This document shows positions 36,339-45,915 of a stretch of 64,000 nucleotides of DNA, piece after piece. Origin of the DNA: Paenibacillus taichungensis (lineage in GTDB: Bacteria; Bacillota; Bacilli; Paenibacillales; Paenibacillaceae); the NCBI RefSeq assembly GCF_003287275.1, contig NZ_QEVW01000026.1:91393-155392 (forward strand), in the 5' to 3' direction. Position 1 is the stretch's first letter; every line of letters begins with the position of its first letter. The translations under genes were made by a program, and so were the position numbers. The notes below the pieces were generated by a model. That model did no database searches. It saw only the letters and a program-made list of their open reading frames with translations, and was not told the origin of the DNA.

Positions 36339-37577
36339 TTACGATGAATATTTCTGCAAAATAATGACCGCATTATGACCACCGAAGCCAAATGAGTTGG
36401 ACATGCCAATTTTCAGTTCAGCTTCTCGAGCAACGTTGGGTACATAATCGAGATCACATTCCGGATCGCTCTGCTCCTGATTGATTGTCGGTGGAATGAT
36501 GCCGCTACGCAAGCTTTGAATGAGCGATATGGCTTCCGCCCCACCAGCCGCACCCAGCATATGTCCTGTCATCGATTTGTTTGCTGTTACCGGAATATGA
36601 TAAGCTTCCGCACCAAACAGCTGCTTAATTGCTCGTGTCTCGGAAAGATCACCCGCCTCCGTACTGGTAGCATGAGCATTAATGACATCAATGTCTTGTG
36701 GCTGAAGCTGTGCATCCCCCAGAGCGGCTTTCATGGCCAAGTATGCACCACGTCCTTCCGGATGGGTGGCTACCATATGATACGCGTCTGAACTGGCACC
36801 ATACCCAACGATCTCCGCAAGGATGTTTGCACCTCTCGCAAGGGCGTGAGACAAAGACTCCACAACCAAGACCCCGGCACCCTCAGCCATAACAAAACCA
36901 TCTCTGCCTGCATCAAATGGCCGACTCGCCTCTTCGCACGCTTCGTTTCGTGTAGATAGTGCCGTCGCATTGCCGAAGCTTGCCAGTGATACTTCGGTGA
37001 CAGCTGCCTCCGTCCCTCCAGCAAAAATCACATCCGCTCCACCATGACGGATCAGCCGGAAAGCCTCACCTATCGCTGTGTTGCCGATCGAACAGGCTGT
37101 CACTGGCGAGAGAGTCGGGCCCCAGCAGCCAAATCTCATGCTCACCATGGCCGCCGCCATATTGGATATCATCATGGGCACCAGTGTTGGACTGACTCTT
37201 GCAGGCCCACGTTCAGACAGGAGTTTGCCTTGTTCCATCAGGGTCTGGATTCCGCCGATGCCGGAACCGATATACACGCCAACGCGCTCCCTGTCCACCT
37301 GATCCATCTCGAGACCGGAGTCAGATAAAGCCTGCTCTGCTGCCGCAACAGCAAATTGCACGAACCGGTCCATACGCCGAGCTTCCTTCCGTCCAAACCG
37401 TTCTTCTCCGTCAAAATCACGGACCGCTCCTGCTATTTTCGTTTTATAAGACGTTGTATCAAACGCTTCAATTGGCGAAATTCCCGATTTACCTTCCACC
37501 AATCCATTCCAAAATGTATGCACATCATTCCCCAAAGGAGAGATAATCCCCATTCCTGTAATAACAACACGCTCCAT
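36339..37577 (-). CDS. fabF: Beta-ketoacyl-ACP synthase II
   Basis: A 412-residue condensing enzyme of fatty acid elongation. The Cys-His-His triad is C162 (VTACSIGNTAIG), H302 (NAHATST) and H339 (KSMTGHMLGAAGG), and the GFGGHN loop is present near the C-terminus. It extends malonyl-ACP with acyl-ACP in the cytoplasm. GAAGGAGG precedes the ATG. It is alone rather than in a fab cluster, and divergent from an XRE/MmyB-like regulator, so it may be a second, specially regulated FabF or serve a secondary pathway. Confidence 0.92.
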   Translation of the reverse strand: MERVVITGMGIISPLGNDVHTFWNGLVEGKSGISPIEAFDTTSYKTKIAGAVRDFDGEERFGRKEARRMDRFVQFAVAAAEQALSDSGLEMDQVDRERVGVYIGSGIGGIQTLMEQGKLLSERGPARVSPTLVPMMISNMAAAMVSMRFGCWGPTLSPVTACSIGNTAIGEAFRLIRHGGADVIFAGGTEAAVTEVSLASFGNATALSTRNEACEEASRPFDAGRDGFVMAEGAGVLVVESLSHALARGANILAEIVGYGASSDAYHMVATHPEGRGAYLAMKAALGDAQLQPQDIDVINAHATSTEAGDLSETRAIKQLFGAEAYHIPVTANKSMTGHMLGAAGGAEAISLIQSLRSGIIPPTINQEQSDPECDLDYVPNVAREAELKIGMSNSFGFGGHNAVIILQKYSS

Positions 37578-37654
37578 AATGCATCCTCCTTCAGTGCTCT
37601 CTCCATACTTGTTTAGTTAAGTTATGCACTTATATTGCCATTCGTATTATCCTA

Positions 37655-37683
37655 TTACAAGTTGTCAATTATAATAGTATAAT
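37655..37683 (+). promoter_or_regulatory. Promoter of the XRE/MmyB-like gene
   Basis: TTACAA, a 17-nt spacer, then TATAAT, ending 36 bp before the ATG. The spacer contains TGTCAA, which reads TTGACA on the other strand, so the divergent fabF promoter may overlap. Confidence 0.6.
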
Positions 37684-37719
37684 GACTACCATGATAAACT
37701 CAGGAACGAAGGTGATGGA

Positions 37720-38583
37720 ATGAACCATGATGTCAGGTTGCAGGCACTGTCTGCTTTTCTGAAAAACCAGCGCTCCAAAATCTCTCCGGAATCTGTCGGA
37801 TTACCCGCGGGCTCCCGGCGAAGAACACCTGGATTAAGAAGAGAAGAAGTATCCCAATTGGCAGGTGTGAGCACAACATGGTACACCTGGCTTGAACAGG
37901 GCCGGGATATTCAGGTATCTCATTCCGTATTGGATAACATCGCCTCAGCTCTCAGGCTGACAGCGGATGAACGAAAGTACTTGTTTTCCCTTGGTCTGGA
38001 TTACCATTCGGAACTTCATATCCTGGATGAGAAGCCACTCCAAATTCATCCCTCTTTGCAAAAAATATTGCAGGAACTTCGCAATTGTCCCACAATCATC
38101 TCAGACCGACGCTGCCACATTGTTGGCTGGAATGACGCAGCGCGGCATGTGTTTATGGACTTTGAACAGATTCCTGCTGAACAGCGGAACATGATCAGTT
38201 TGTTGTTTGAACGAAAAGAATTTCGAAGACTGGCCGTCAATTGGGAGGATTTTGTTAGCGGATTTCTGGCTATTTTCCGTGCTTATTATGGTCAATATGT
38301 CGATGATGAATGGTACAACTTGTTTTTGGATGACATGATGGACAGATATCCCGATTTTCAACCCCTTTGGAAACAAAGCAGTGTTAGCAGCGCCCCGGAT
38401 GTGTTGATTGAATTTAGACATTCCAGAGCTGGCAAAATGCTTTTTGATCTTACCTCACTCCAGGTTCAGGGAAATGCCGATTTGCGTTGCAGCATCTACA
38501 CACCTGCAACAGACACGGCTACAGAGCGTAAATTGATCCGCCTAATGGAGCATAAATTAGAACCTGACTCCGACAAAAGCTGA
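37720..38583 (+). CDS. XRE-family regulator with MmyB-like ligand-binding domain
   Basis: A 287-residue regulator. The helix-turn-helix lies in residues about 10-75, with the characteristic RRRTPGLRREEVSQLAGVSTTWYTWLEQGR. The C-terminal part (about 100-270) matches the MmyB-like PAS-type domain (ALRLTADERKYLF; NRMISLLFERKE-like; HSRAGKMLFDL). Structural work on one MmyB-type regulator showed a bound fatty acid. Its divergence from fabF fits a lipid-responsive switch, but the ligand here is an inference. Confidence 0.92.
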   Translation: MNHDVRLQALSAFLKNQRSKISPESVGLPAGSRRRTPGLRREEVSQLAGVSTTWYTWLEQGRDIQVSHSVLDNIASALRLTADERKYLFSLGLDYHSELHILDEKPLQIHPSLQKILQELRNCPTIISDRRCHIVGWNDAARHVFMDFEQIPAEQRNMISLLFERKEFRRLAVNWEDFVSGFLAIFRAYYGQYVDDEWYNLFLDDMMDRYPDFQPLWKQSSVSSAPDVLIEFRHSRAGKMLFDLTSLQVQGNADLRCSIYTPATDTATERKLIRLMEHKLEPDSDKS

Positions 38584-38621
38584 TGCTGACCTTCTTCCTT
38601 TATTCCATAATACAAGTTAAC

Positions 38622-38654
38622 AAAAAAAGACCCAGGCAATGAGGCCTGGGTCTT
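38622..38654. terminator. Bidirectional terminator between XRE gene and metQ
   Basis: GACCCAGGC and GCCTGGGTC pair around a short loop, with seven T on the minus strand and TCTT on the plus. It serves two convergent genes. Confidence 0.88.
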
Positions 38655-38709
38655 CATGTTTGTCTTGAAACCTATCTGTACAATCATTTCAGTTGCAGAT
38701 TAACGGATG

Positions 38710-39549
38710 TTATTTAAAAGCCGGGATTGCAATATCTGCATACTTCTCTTCAAAGAAGGCTTTCACTTCTGGACCCGCCATACGCTTCGCCAGCTTCTGA
38801 ATGGCTTCCGAATCCTTGTTATCTTCACGGGCAACCAAAGTAATGGCAAAATGGGAATCATCCTTCTCAGTGAACAACGCATCCTTCTTCGGTGTAAGTC
38901 CAAGTGGACTCGCATATGCTGGAGTCATGGCAACCAGATCCGCATCATCCAACATGCGGGCCAGCATCAACAGATCCACTTCTTTGAACTTGAAGTTCTT
39001 CGTGTTTTCCGTGATGTCTGCTTGTGTTGCATTAAAACCGACGCCTTCTTTCAGCTTGATCAGGCCGTTCTGTTCCATCATCACCAGTGAGCGTCCAATG
39101 TTAGACGGATCGTTGGCAATCGCTACCGTTGCACCTTCAGGCAATTCTTCAATGGATTTTACCTTTTTGGAATATGCTCCGTAGATGGCATTGTAGATCG
39201 GTTGAACAGCCACTAAATTAGCATTATTTGCTTCATTATACTGATTCATGTAAGGTACGTGCTGGAAGAAGTTTGCGTCTACTTCTTTGTTCGCCAGTGC
39301 ATTATTCGGTTGAACGTTATCGGAAAGTACAACAACTTCCAGATTGACGCCATCTTCTTTTAGCAATGGCTTCACAATATCCAGCACATCCGTCATTGGC
39401 GGAATCAAAGTAGCTACTTTCAACGTCACTTCTTGTCCTGCTTGAGTGCCTTCCTTATTTCCTTCCGCCGCAGGTGTTTCTTCTTTTTTGCCGCATCCGG
39501 CTGCTACGAGCGTCACTGCCAGCAGCATGAGCATTAGTTTTGCTTTCAT
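38710..39549 (-). CDS. metQ: Methionine ABC transporter, substrate-binding lipoprotein
   Basis: A 279-residue NlpA/MetQ lipoprotein. The lipobox is LVAAGC (Cys 19), followed by an Ala/Glu-rich linker and the family blocks GVNLEVVVLSDNVQPNNAL, DANFFQHVPYMNQY and IYGAYSKKVKS. It binds L-methionine (D-methionine in some species) outside the membrane and delivers it to MetI. It is the last gene of metN-metI-metQ. Confidence 0.94.
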   Translation of the reverse strand: MKAKLMLMLLAVTLVAAGCGKKEETPAAEGNKEGTQAGQEVTLKVATLIPPMTDVLDIVKPLLKEDGVNLEVVVLSDNVQPNNALANKEVDANFFQHVPYMNQYNEANNANLVAVQPIYNAIYGAYSKKVKSIEELPEGATVAIANDPSNIGRSLVMMEQNGLIKLKEGVGFNATQADITENTKNFKFKEVDLLMLARMLDDADLVAMTPAYASPLGLTPKKDALFTEKDDSHFAITLVAREDNKDSEAIQKLAKRMAGPEVKAFFEEKYADIAIPAFK

Positions 39550-39631
39550 CTGATATAAACCCCTTCATCATGTAATCTGTATTGTTCGTGCTGTAATTCA
39601 ATCTTTCTGCACTGCTTGTGCTTGTCCTTCT

Positions 39632-40303
39632 TCAGGATCTGCGATCAAGCCAGCGGGACACTCTGCTGCCAGTAAATTGGATCATCTGTACCAGGATGAT
39701 CATAATGATAATCGTAAATACCATAATCTCCGTCTCGAATCGCTGATAACCGTAACGAATCGCAAAATCACCAACACCTCCACCACCGACAATACCCATG
39801 ACCGTAGAGTAAGAGATAAAACTGATGGTTGCGGTTGTTAAGCCGAGTACGAGACTTGAGCGAGCCTCCACATACAGGAATTTCACCACAAGCTGTATGG
39901 TCGATGCACCCATGGAAGAAGCAGCTTCAACCACACCCTTCGGTACATCAAGCAAAGCCTGTTCTACCAGTCTGGCGTAATAAGCAATGGCAATGACCGA
40001 GAGCGGCACGGTTGCTGCGAGTGTCCCGATAGATGTTCCAACGATCATACGTGTGAACGGAATCATAAATACGACTAGCAGCAGAAACGGGAAGGAACGA
40101 ATGATGTTGACTAGACTTCCCAGAATCATGAACAGAGGTCGATTCTGATAACGTTGCCCTCTTCTGAACAGATACAGCAATGTACCTAGGGGCAACCCGA
40201 TTAACACAGCCGCAGTGATGGAGATCCCCACCATGACAAACGTCTCCCCAATGGCCTGCCAAATTTCATGCTGATACTTCACAACAGACTCAGGTATCAT
40301 CAT
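39632..40303 (-). CDS. metI: Methionine ABC transporter permease
   Basis: A 223-residue permease with five or six transmembrane segments and the binding-protein-dependent EAA-like loop EAASSMGASTIQLVVKFLY. The start at 40303 is set by AGGAGG at 6 nt, inside the end of metN, so the genes overlap by 14 nt and are coupled. In B. subtilis the equivalent is called metP. Confidence 0.93.
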   Translation of the reverse strand: MMIPESVVKYQHEIWQAIGETFVMVGISITAAVLIGLPLGTLLYLFRRGQRYQNRPLFMILGSLVNIIRSFPFLLLVVFMIPFTRMIVGTSIGTLAATVPLSVIAIAYYARLVEQALLDVPKGVVEAASSMGASTIQLVVKFLYVEARSSLVLGLTTATISFISYSTVMGIVGGGGVGDFAIRYGYQRFETEIMVFTIIIMIILVQMIQFTGSRVSRWLDRRS

Positions 40304-41108
40304 TATTGTCCTCCTGACCGCCATGAAGAGAGGTATTTCGTCCGCTCATAGGTTCATCTTCACCCATCAACAAGGAGGTTAGAAGATCCGGCTTCGGTGC
40401 CGGTATACTGCGTACTTCCATTTCCGACAGCGTTTTGATGATCTGTCCCTCTTTCATCACCGATATCCGGTCACAGAGCTTTCGGGCAACCTCCATCTCA
40501 TGTGTAACGAGTACAATAGTTACCCCCAGCGTTTCATTGACATGACGCAGCACATCCAGAATTCCACTCGTTGTCTGCGGATCAAGCGAAGATGTTGGTT
40601 CATCACAGAGCAGCACATCCGGGCGGCTGGCAAGTGCTCTGGCGATGGCGACACGTTGCTTTTGCCCTCCACTTAACTGTGCAGGATACTGGTTAGCCTT
40701 ATCTTCAAGTCCGACAAATCTCAATACCTCAAGTCCTCGTGCAACCCGCTCAGTCCGGGAGACGCCCGCAAGTTCCAGAGGCATGCAGACATTGCCACTT
40801 ACAGTCCGATTGCTGACCAGATTGAAGTGCTGAAAAATCATGCCAATGGACCTCCGTGCCTGACGCAGGCTATTCTCACTCATCCGGGTCAGTTGCTGCC
40901 CATTCACAATGACTTCGCCGTCATCTGGCTTCTCCAATCCATTGAGCATACGCAGAAGCGTGGATTTCCCTGCACCACTGGAGCCGATAATGCCATGGAT
41001 CTCTCCCTGGCCTACTTCCAGGGAAACCGAGCTTAGCGCCACGAATCCCTGATCTTCACGGGACCCATGCTCGTTATAACGCTTGCTTACCCCGTATAAT
41101 GAAATCAT
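40290..41108 (-). CDS. metN: Methionine ABC transporter ATPase
   Basis: A 272-residue ATPase with Walker A GSSGAGKST, signature LSGGQKQRVAIARAL and Walker B VLLCDEPTSSLD. The family usually has a C-terminal ACT-like NIL regulatory domain of about 100 residues; here only about 45 residues follow the ATPase core, so this is a short form. The ATG at 41108 follows AGGAGG. No S-box or T-box could be found in the leader, so its regulation is not evident. Confidence 0.93.
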   Translation of the reverse strand: MISLYGVSKRYNEHGSREDQGFVALSSVSLEVGQGEIHGIIGSSGAGKSTLLRMLNGLEKPDDGEVIVNGQQLTRMSENSLRQARRSIGMIFQHFNLVSNRTVSGNVCMPLELAGVSRTERVARGLEVLRFVGLEDKANQYPAQLSGGQKQRVAIARALASRPDVLLCDEPTSSLDPQTTSGILDVLRHVNETLGVTIVLVTHEMEVARKLCDRISVMKEGQIIKTLSEMEVRSIPAPKPDLLTSLLMGEDEPMSGRNTSLHGGQEDNNDDT

Positions 41109-41157
41109 GGGAGATTCCTCCTGCGATTGATCGTACATGGTCCTTCAAGAACACATG

Positions 41158-41193
41158 AAGAAAGCCCGCACAGCCGATAACCGGAGCGCGAGC
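41158..41193 (-). terminator. Probable terminator of the PQQ-propeller gene
   Basis: GCTCGCGC and a G/T-rich complement pair with wobbles over a CCGG/CGG inner stem, followed by TTTCTT on the minus strand, 46 bp past the stop and 50 bp before metN. Confidence 0.5.
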
Positions 41194-41239
41194 AATCCTG
41201 TTTATTTATAATAAATCATCATTCGACATGAAACAAGCT

Positions 41240-43528
41240 TTAACGTGAGATATCTGCATTCAGATCACTTGCTTCATATCTACTGAACCGTCCGTTCGAC
41301 GACCCGATATAGACTTCATTTCCAAGACGGTTGATGGTTCCATTCTTCGCGTCCCGATCACGATGCTCCGGGGTTCCCATTACAACATCTTGTATACGGC
41401 CGATCAAGGCCCCGTTATTTTTATCCATAACCAGGAGATCCTCACCCATCGGCAGCAAAAGCTGGTCTTCAATCACAACGTAACTCCCCTGATTGGTAGG
41501 ATATCGAAGTGACGAAATCGTGTTTTGTGCGGACCAACGGGTCTTTCCTGTATCATATGCAAGGGCTGCTGGGTACCCATTTTTGATTACGTATAGTTGA
41601 TCGTCCTCCACGAACCCTCGTTCAATCTTGCTGTCCAGCGTCCAACGTCTTGTCCCGCTCTTGGCATCGTACAGAGTGGTTGTGAAGTCTGCGTAATCGC
41701 CGTATATATCCCCTTTCTTGTTATCACGAATTAGCAGCTTGCCATCGCTCAGAACCTCAAATTGCTGTCCATTCCGAGCAGGGAATTGTGCAAGCTTCTT
41801 GCCAGTATTCAGATCAAGCAACACCCACTGATCTCTCAACAACATCCAGCGTTCCGGCTGAGTTGACGCAAAGGGATCAAGACGGTATATTCCATCAAAG
41901 TATGAATTGTTCTCAGGATGATCCACAGTCGGTTTACCCACCTTGATGCTCCATACGGTTCGGCCAGAATGAGGCTCCGCAGCGACCAGTTGATTATTCT
42001 CCCAATACATCACATAAGGGTCATCTGAACCTTTGTTTAACAGTTGATATCCTGTACTAAGTTTTCTTGTCCATAATGTTTTTCCATTTGCACTGTCCAA
42101 CACCGTTAACCAGCTATTACTTGAGCCTTCGACAACTGGACTACTCACAACAACTACATTCTTTGCGGCAGTGATGCCGTTCAATCTGAATTTTTGCTTG
42201 GGAGCATACTCCCATACGACATCACCGCTCTTCAATCGAAGGTGGCGTATACGATCCACGTATTCTTTCTTGTTAGGGTCATAATCTGTATACATTGTAA
42301 CGTATTGGCGTCCTGCATCTACTTCTACCTGCTGTCTCCCATACCCCGCATTGATCTCCCATAATTTCTTACCGGAATGTCGGTCAAGTGCATACATTGA
42401 ACTCTCATAATGAAAACCACTAAATCCACCGTCATCCCCTTTCATCAAGAGCAGATCATCCGTCGCTGCTTGCAAAAAGGTATAGTTGATATCCCCTTGA
42501 TTTGTCCATATTGGTTTCCAAGGTAGCGTTATCGGCAATGACTTGCCTGTGATTTTGGTTGTGAATTCATATTCATCCGAACGACTGAAGCTCCAATCGG
42601 ACACCACATTGTTCCGATCATCTTGCGGTATATTCCAGCGTGTTCTGGCAAGTTTGCCGTTCTTATTGAATGTCACCAAAAATTGCGCGTCTGCACGCTC
42701 ATATCGCCAGGTCTGTCCAATACTCATCGTATAACCGGTGTCATTCAAATTGGCTGAATTCTCTTTCCAATCCGGTTCACCGAGCCATTGTTTGACTTGT
42801 TTGGAGGTTGTTTTTTTGTTCAGCATAATATCCGTCAAATGACGTACAGCCAAAGCGGACTTCGATGCATCCTGTTGAAACCAACCATCCGCTACAATGA
42901 CTTGCTGCTCTACAGCCTGTGCTTTAACCCAAAGCAATGCAGGACGATAGATGAATGATTCCTTATTCCAGACTTGCGGGGCAATAGAAACGCCATACCA
43001 ATCCTTCGTCGCTGCAACAATTAACGCCTGTTCTGTCAGCGTTGGACTTGGAGACCAACTTGTCGAGCTTCCCGGAGCCAGATACAGCTTACTCCCAGGA
43101 CGAAGACTGAACGTCTGGGGAGTTACAGTCTTCAGGCTTCTACTTTCCTTGGATGCATACCAGCCGGGAATCCAGAGTTCACCTCTATTGTAATCCTGGA
43201 ATTGAATCCATTCGCCGCGAACCGCTTGTACTTTGATTTTCTCATTGCTGGAAGTGTAGTACTGTATTCCCATCAAATCAACGGGCACTTTGTTACCTAT
43301 AACTTGGGTGTACAGGGGTATACCTGCCTCCAAATTCAAGGTATCTCCCGGTTTATAAGTCGTTTTCGCTTGTGCAGATAAGGCTTGAGTTGTCGAACCA
43401 GAGCCCTGTCCTGCCTGTGTTTCCGTATTCGTCTCCAGCAGCATGAACCCCGTAACCAGCACGGCCGCTATTCCGGTTACAGTGATCCATTGGTACCCCG
43501 TCTTTTTCCACTTCGACCCTGTCTTCAC
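41240..43528 (-). CDS. Membrane-anchored PQQ-like beta-propeller protein
   Basis: A 762-residue exported protein. Residues about 12-32 form a signal-anchor. Residues about 55-220 look like two SH3-like segments (IKVQAVRGEWIQFQDY; DWYGVSIAPQVWN), then a small DUF/SmpA-like LGEPDWKEN part, and from about 330 a seven- or eight-bladed PQQ-type propeller with repeated YALDRHSGKKLWEI / VLDSANGKTLWTRK / YDAKSGTRRWTLD motifs. GTG with AGGTGAA upstream is the start. It follows ykoC by 109 bp. It may be a cell-surface scaffold; there is no evidence of PQQ binding. Confidence 0.85.
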   Translation of the reverse strand: MKTGSKWKKTGYQWITVTGIAAVLVTGFMLLETNTETQAGQGSGSTTQALSAQAKTTYKPGDTLNLEAGIPLYTQVIGNKVPVDLMGIQYYTSSNEKIKVQAVRGEWIQFQDYNRGELWIPGWYASKESRSLKTVTPQTFSLRPGSKLYLAPGSSTSWSPSPTLTEQALIVAATKDWYGVSIAPQVWNKESFIYRPALLWVKAQAVEQQVIVADGWFQQDASKSALAVRHLTDIMLNKKTTSKQVKQWLGEPDWKENSANLNDTGYTMSIGQTWRYERADAQFLVTFNKNGKLARTRWNIPQDDRNNVVSDWSFSRSDEYEFTTKITGKSLPITLPWKPIWTNQGDINYTFLQAATDDLLLMKGDDGGFSGFHYESSMYALDRHSGKKLWEINAGYGRQQVEVDAGRQYVTMYTDYDPNKKEYVDRIRHLRLKSGDVVWEYAPKQKFRLNGITAAKNVVVVSSPVVEGSSNSWLTVLDSANGKTLWTRKLSTGYQLLNKGSDDPYVMYWENNQLVAAEPHSGRTVWSIKVGKPTVDHPENNSYFDGIYRLDPFASTQPERWMLLRDQWVLLDLNTGKKLAQFPARNGQQFEVLSDGKLLIRDNKKGDIYGDYADFTTTLYDAKSGTRRWTLDSKIERGFVEDDQLYVIKNGYPAALAYDTGKTRWSAQNTISSLRYPTNQGSYVVIEDQLLLPMGEDLLVMDKNNGALIGRIQDVVMGTPEHRDRDAKNGTINRLGNEVYIGSSNGRFSRYEASDLNADISR

Positions 43529-43637
43529 ACTCGTTCACCTCATCTATTTGAAGTTATTTCCATTAAAGACGTTTTGAACAAGGAAAAGTTACTGTTACTC
43601 CCAAATATATTTGCAAGGTACGAAATAATTACAGATC

Positions 43638-44432
43638 TTACCTTACATCCACTAGGGTTGAATGATAAGGGAATGTGGTTCCCAATATATAAGCAGCGAT
43701 TAGCATGATGATAAAATACCCCATAAACCATACATCAGCTCGGGAATACCCGATCTGAATGTAATAGGTCCTGCTCCCGCCTTCCTTGAACCCTTTCGCT
43801 TCCATCGCCACCGCCATACGCTGCGCGCGCCGAATACTCTGTGCAAGCAGCGGAATAGCATATCGTTTCAGTATGCCGTATACATTCCAGCGGGAACCGT
43901 GCTGCCTCGTTCCCCGAATGCGGATGGCATACCGCAGCGTCTGGAATTCATCCAGCAAAATCGGAATCATGCGCATCGCCGCCAGAAAGCTATAAGCATA
44001 CTTGGGTGGGAGCTTCCACTGCTGCATGAGGGAATAAAAGAGACGCACAGGCTTGGTCGTCAGGCCGAACAACAATCCAGCCGCCGCCATACTTAGGGAA
44101 CGAAATCCCAAATGCAGCCCGCGATAGAAGCTCTCTTCGGTAATATGAATCAATCCCCATTGAAACCAGGTGGTCTCGCCTTTACCAAACATGATCATAC
44201 CTGTGGAAGTTGATATAAATACCAAAATGAACGGAGACGCATACAGCAACAATCGGGGCAATGGGTGACCTGTCCAGCCCAGCAGTAACAGCATGACAAC
44301 TGACACATTAGCCATTACATTCAGGTTGTGAACAAGGATGACGAAGACAAACAGCAATGTCAGAAAAATCATTTTCAACCCCGGATTCACCGCGTGAAGC
44401 CAGGTCTCACGATGAGGAAACGAGAGCTGCAT
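43638..44432 (-). CDS. ykoC: ECF transporter transmembrane (T) component
   Basis: A 264-residue EcfT/CbiQ-type protein. Hydrophobic segments lie about residues 20-110 and at the C-terminus, and the cytoplasmic coupling motif lies in AIRIRGTRQHG and ARSIRRAQRMAVAMEAKGF (the two Ala-Arg-Gly-like motifs that contact the ATPases). It overlaps the ATPase gene by 26 nt. Length and order match B. subtilis YkoC of the hydroxymethylpyrimidine/thiamine ECF system. Confidence 0.9.
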   Translation of the reverse strand: MQLSFPHRETWLHAVNPGLKMIFLTLLFVFVILVHNLNVMANVSVVMLLLLGWTGHPLPRLLLYASPFILVFISTSTGMIMFGKGETTWFQWGLIHITEESFYRGLHLGFRSLSMAAAGLLFGLTTKPVRLFYSLMQQWKLPPKYAYSFLAAMRMIPILLDEFQTLRYAIRIRGTRQHGSRWNVYGILKRYAIPLLAQSIRRAQRMAVAMEAKGFKEGGSRTYYIQIGYSRADVWFMGYFIIMLIAAYILGTTFPYHSTLVDVR

Positions 44433-45915
44433 CCGTTAACCTCCCCTCATCCACCGTCCAGATTCGGTTGCAATAACGTTTTACGATTTCACGATCATGC
44501 GTAACCATCACGATGGCTGTCCCTTCACGCCGCAGCCGTTCCAGCTGTGATAACATGGCAAAGGTATTGCGCGCATCCTGTCCAAAAGTAGGCTCATCCA
44601 GCAACAAAATATGCTGTTCCCGTACCAGCGCTGACGCTACACTCAGCCGCCGTTTCTGTCCCATCGACAATTGATATGGATGCCTCTCTGACAGGTCAGT
44701 CAATCCGAATTGCTCCAGCATATGATTGGTTCGGACACCTCTTTCTTCGGCAGTTAGCTTGCTGCTCAGCAGGGAAAACTCCACTTCATCCCGAACTGTA
44801 TTCGTCACAAATTGAAATTCAGGATTCTGGAATACAAAGGCAATGTGATCGGCAAGCTGCTCGGTTTTTCCGGCCGATTGTCCTTCCACAACATAATGGC
44901 CTGTCGTTTTTAGAATATTCATCATGGATAGCAATAATGAACTTTTACCTGCCCCGTTAACCCCCACAATTCCCACCCAATCTCCATGCCATACCTTTGC
45001 CTGCTCCACCTGAATGAATGGCGTTTTTCCGCGCCATCCGGTGAATTGCTGCATTTCCAGGGCCGGTTGGAGCAGTACAGAGGTTTCCCCCTCCTTATAA
45101 TCTATACTTTCAGTTTCTGTTGTACCGTAACGGCTATCCTCTCCTGAGACCCATGCCTGTGCCTTCGATTGGCCTCGTTCTGCCCAGACCCCTGGATACC
45201 AGATCCCGTATGCCCTGAGCATACTCCGCTCATCTGTAAACACCTGATTTGCCGGGCCATCTGCCACAATCTTTCCTTCAGGCGACAATACAATGATTCG
45301 GTCTACCCACTCGACAATTTCATTAATTTTATGTTCCACGATAATGAGCGTTTTGTCCTGTGCAATCTGTTTCACCGTATCCCACACCTGGGAGGTTCCT
45401 TCATCATCCAGCAGTGCCGTTGGTTCATCCAAAAAGAGTACATCTGGCTCCATGGCTAGTATTGAAGCCATAGCAAGACGCTGCTTCATGCCCTGAGACA
45501 TCGATTGAATGAGTGTGCGATTATGTTCAAAAGATAACCCGACCTGTTCCAGGTATCGCTTGATAAGTACAGGCATCTGCTCGCGTGGAATATTCCGGTT
45601 CTCCAATACAAAAGCAATCTCTTCATCCGTATATGACATACAGAACTGGGTATCCGGATCTTGAAAAACTATGCCCGGCTGTTCAGGTACCTGAATGTCA
45701 TCACATTTCATCGGAATCTCCACTGATCTCGGAATCAAACCGCTTAGAATCTGCAGCAAGGTCGATTTGCCAGAGCCGCTGGGTCCAAGTAACAATACTT
45801 TCTCCCCTTGACGCACAGAGAGAGACAAGCCTTGGAACACCAAGGCCTTCTCTCCCGGGAACTTGCATCTTAGATTCGTAACACCTACCGCTTGCACATT
45901 ATCCATTTCATTCAT
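44407..45915 (-). CDS. ykoD: ECF transporter duplicated ATPase
   Basis: A 502-residue ABC protein with two nucleotide-binding domains in tandem: Walker A GPSGSGKST (about residue 41) and GVNGAGKSS (about residue 319), Walker B VLFLDEPTALLD and ILLLDEPTFGQD, and signatures MSQGMKQRLAM and LSMGQKRRLSV. Such fused EcfA proteins energise a single S component. It starts immediately after the ykoE stop. Confidence 0.93.
   Translation of the reverse strand: MNEMDNVQAVGVTNLRCKFPGEKALVFQGLSLSVRQGEKVLLLGPSGSGKSTLLQILSGLIPRSVEIPMKCDDIQVPEQPGIVFQDPDTQFCMSYTDEEIAFVLENRNIPREQMPVLIKRYLEQVGLSFEHNRTLIQSMSQGMKQRLAMASILAMEPDVLFLDEPTALLDDEGTSQVWDTVKQIAQDKTLIIVEHKINEIVEWVDRIIVLSPEGKIVADGPANQVFTDERSMLRAYGIWYPGVWAERGQSKAQAWVSGEDSRYGTTETESIDYKEGETSVLLQPALEMQQFTGWRGKTPFIQVEQAKVWHGDWVGIVGVNGAGKSSLLLSMMNILKTTGHYVVEGQSAGKTEQLADHIAFVFQNPEFQFVTNTVRDEVEFSLLSSKLTAEERGVRTNHMLEQFGLTDLSERHPYQLSMGQKRRLSVASALVREQHILLLDEPTFGQDARNTFAMLSQLERLRREGTAIVMVTHDREIVKRYCNRIWTVDEGRLTDAALVSSS

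Noticed and set aside
41109..41239. S-box or T-box in front of metN
   Set aside because: Looked for the conserved S-box and T-box sequences on the minus strand and found none; only a GC-rich hairpin better explained as the terminator of the preceding gene.
43529..43637. Terminator between ykoC and the PQQ-propeller gene
   Set aside because: No stem with a T run could be found, so read-through is left open.
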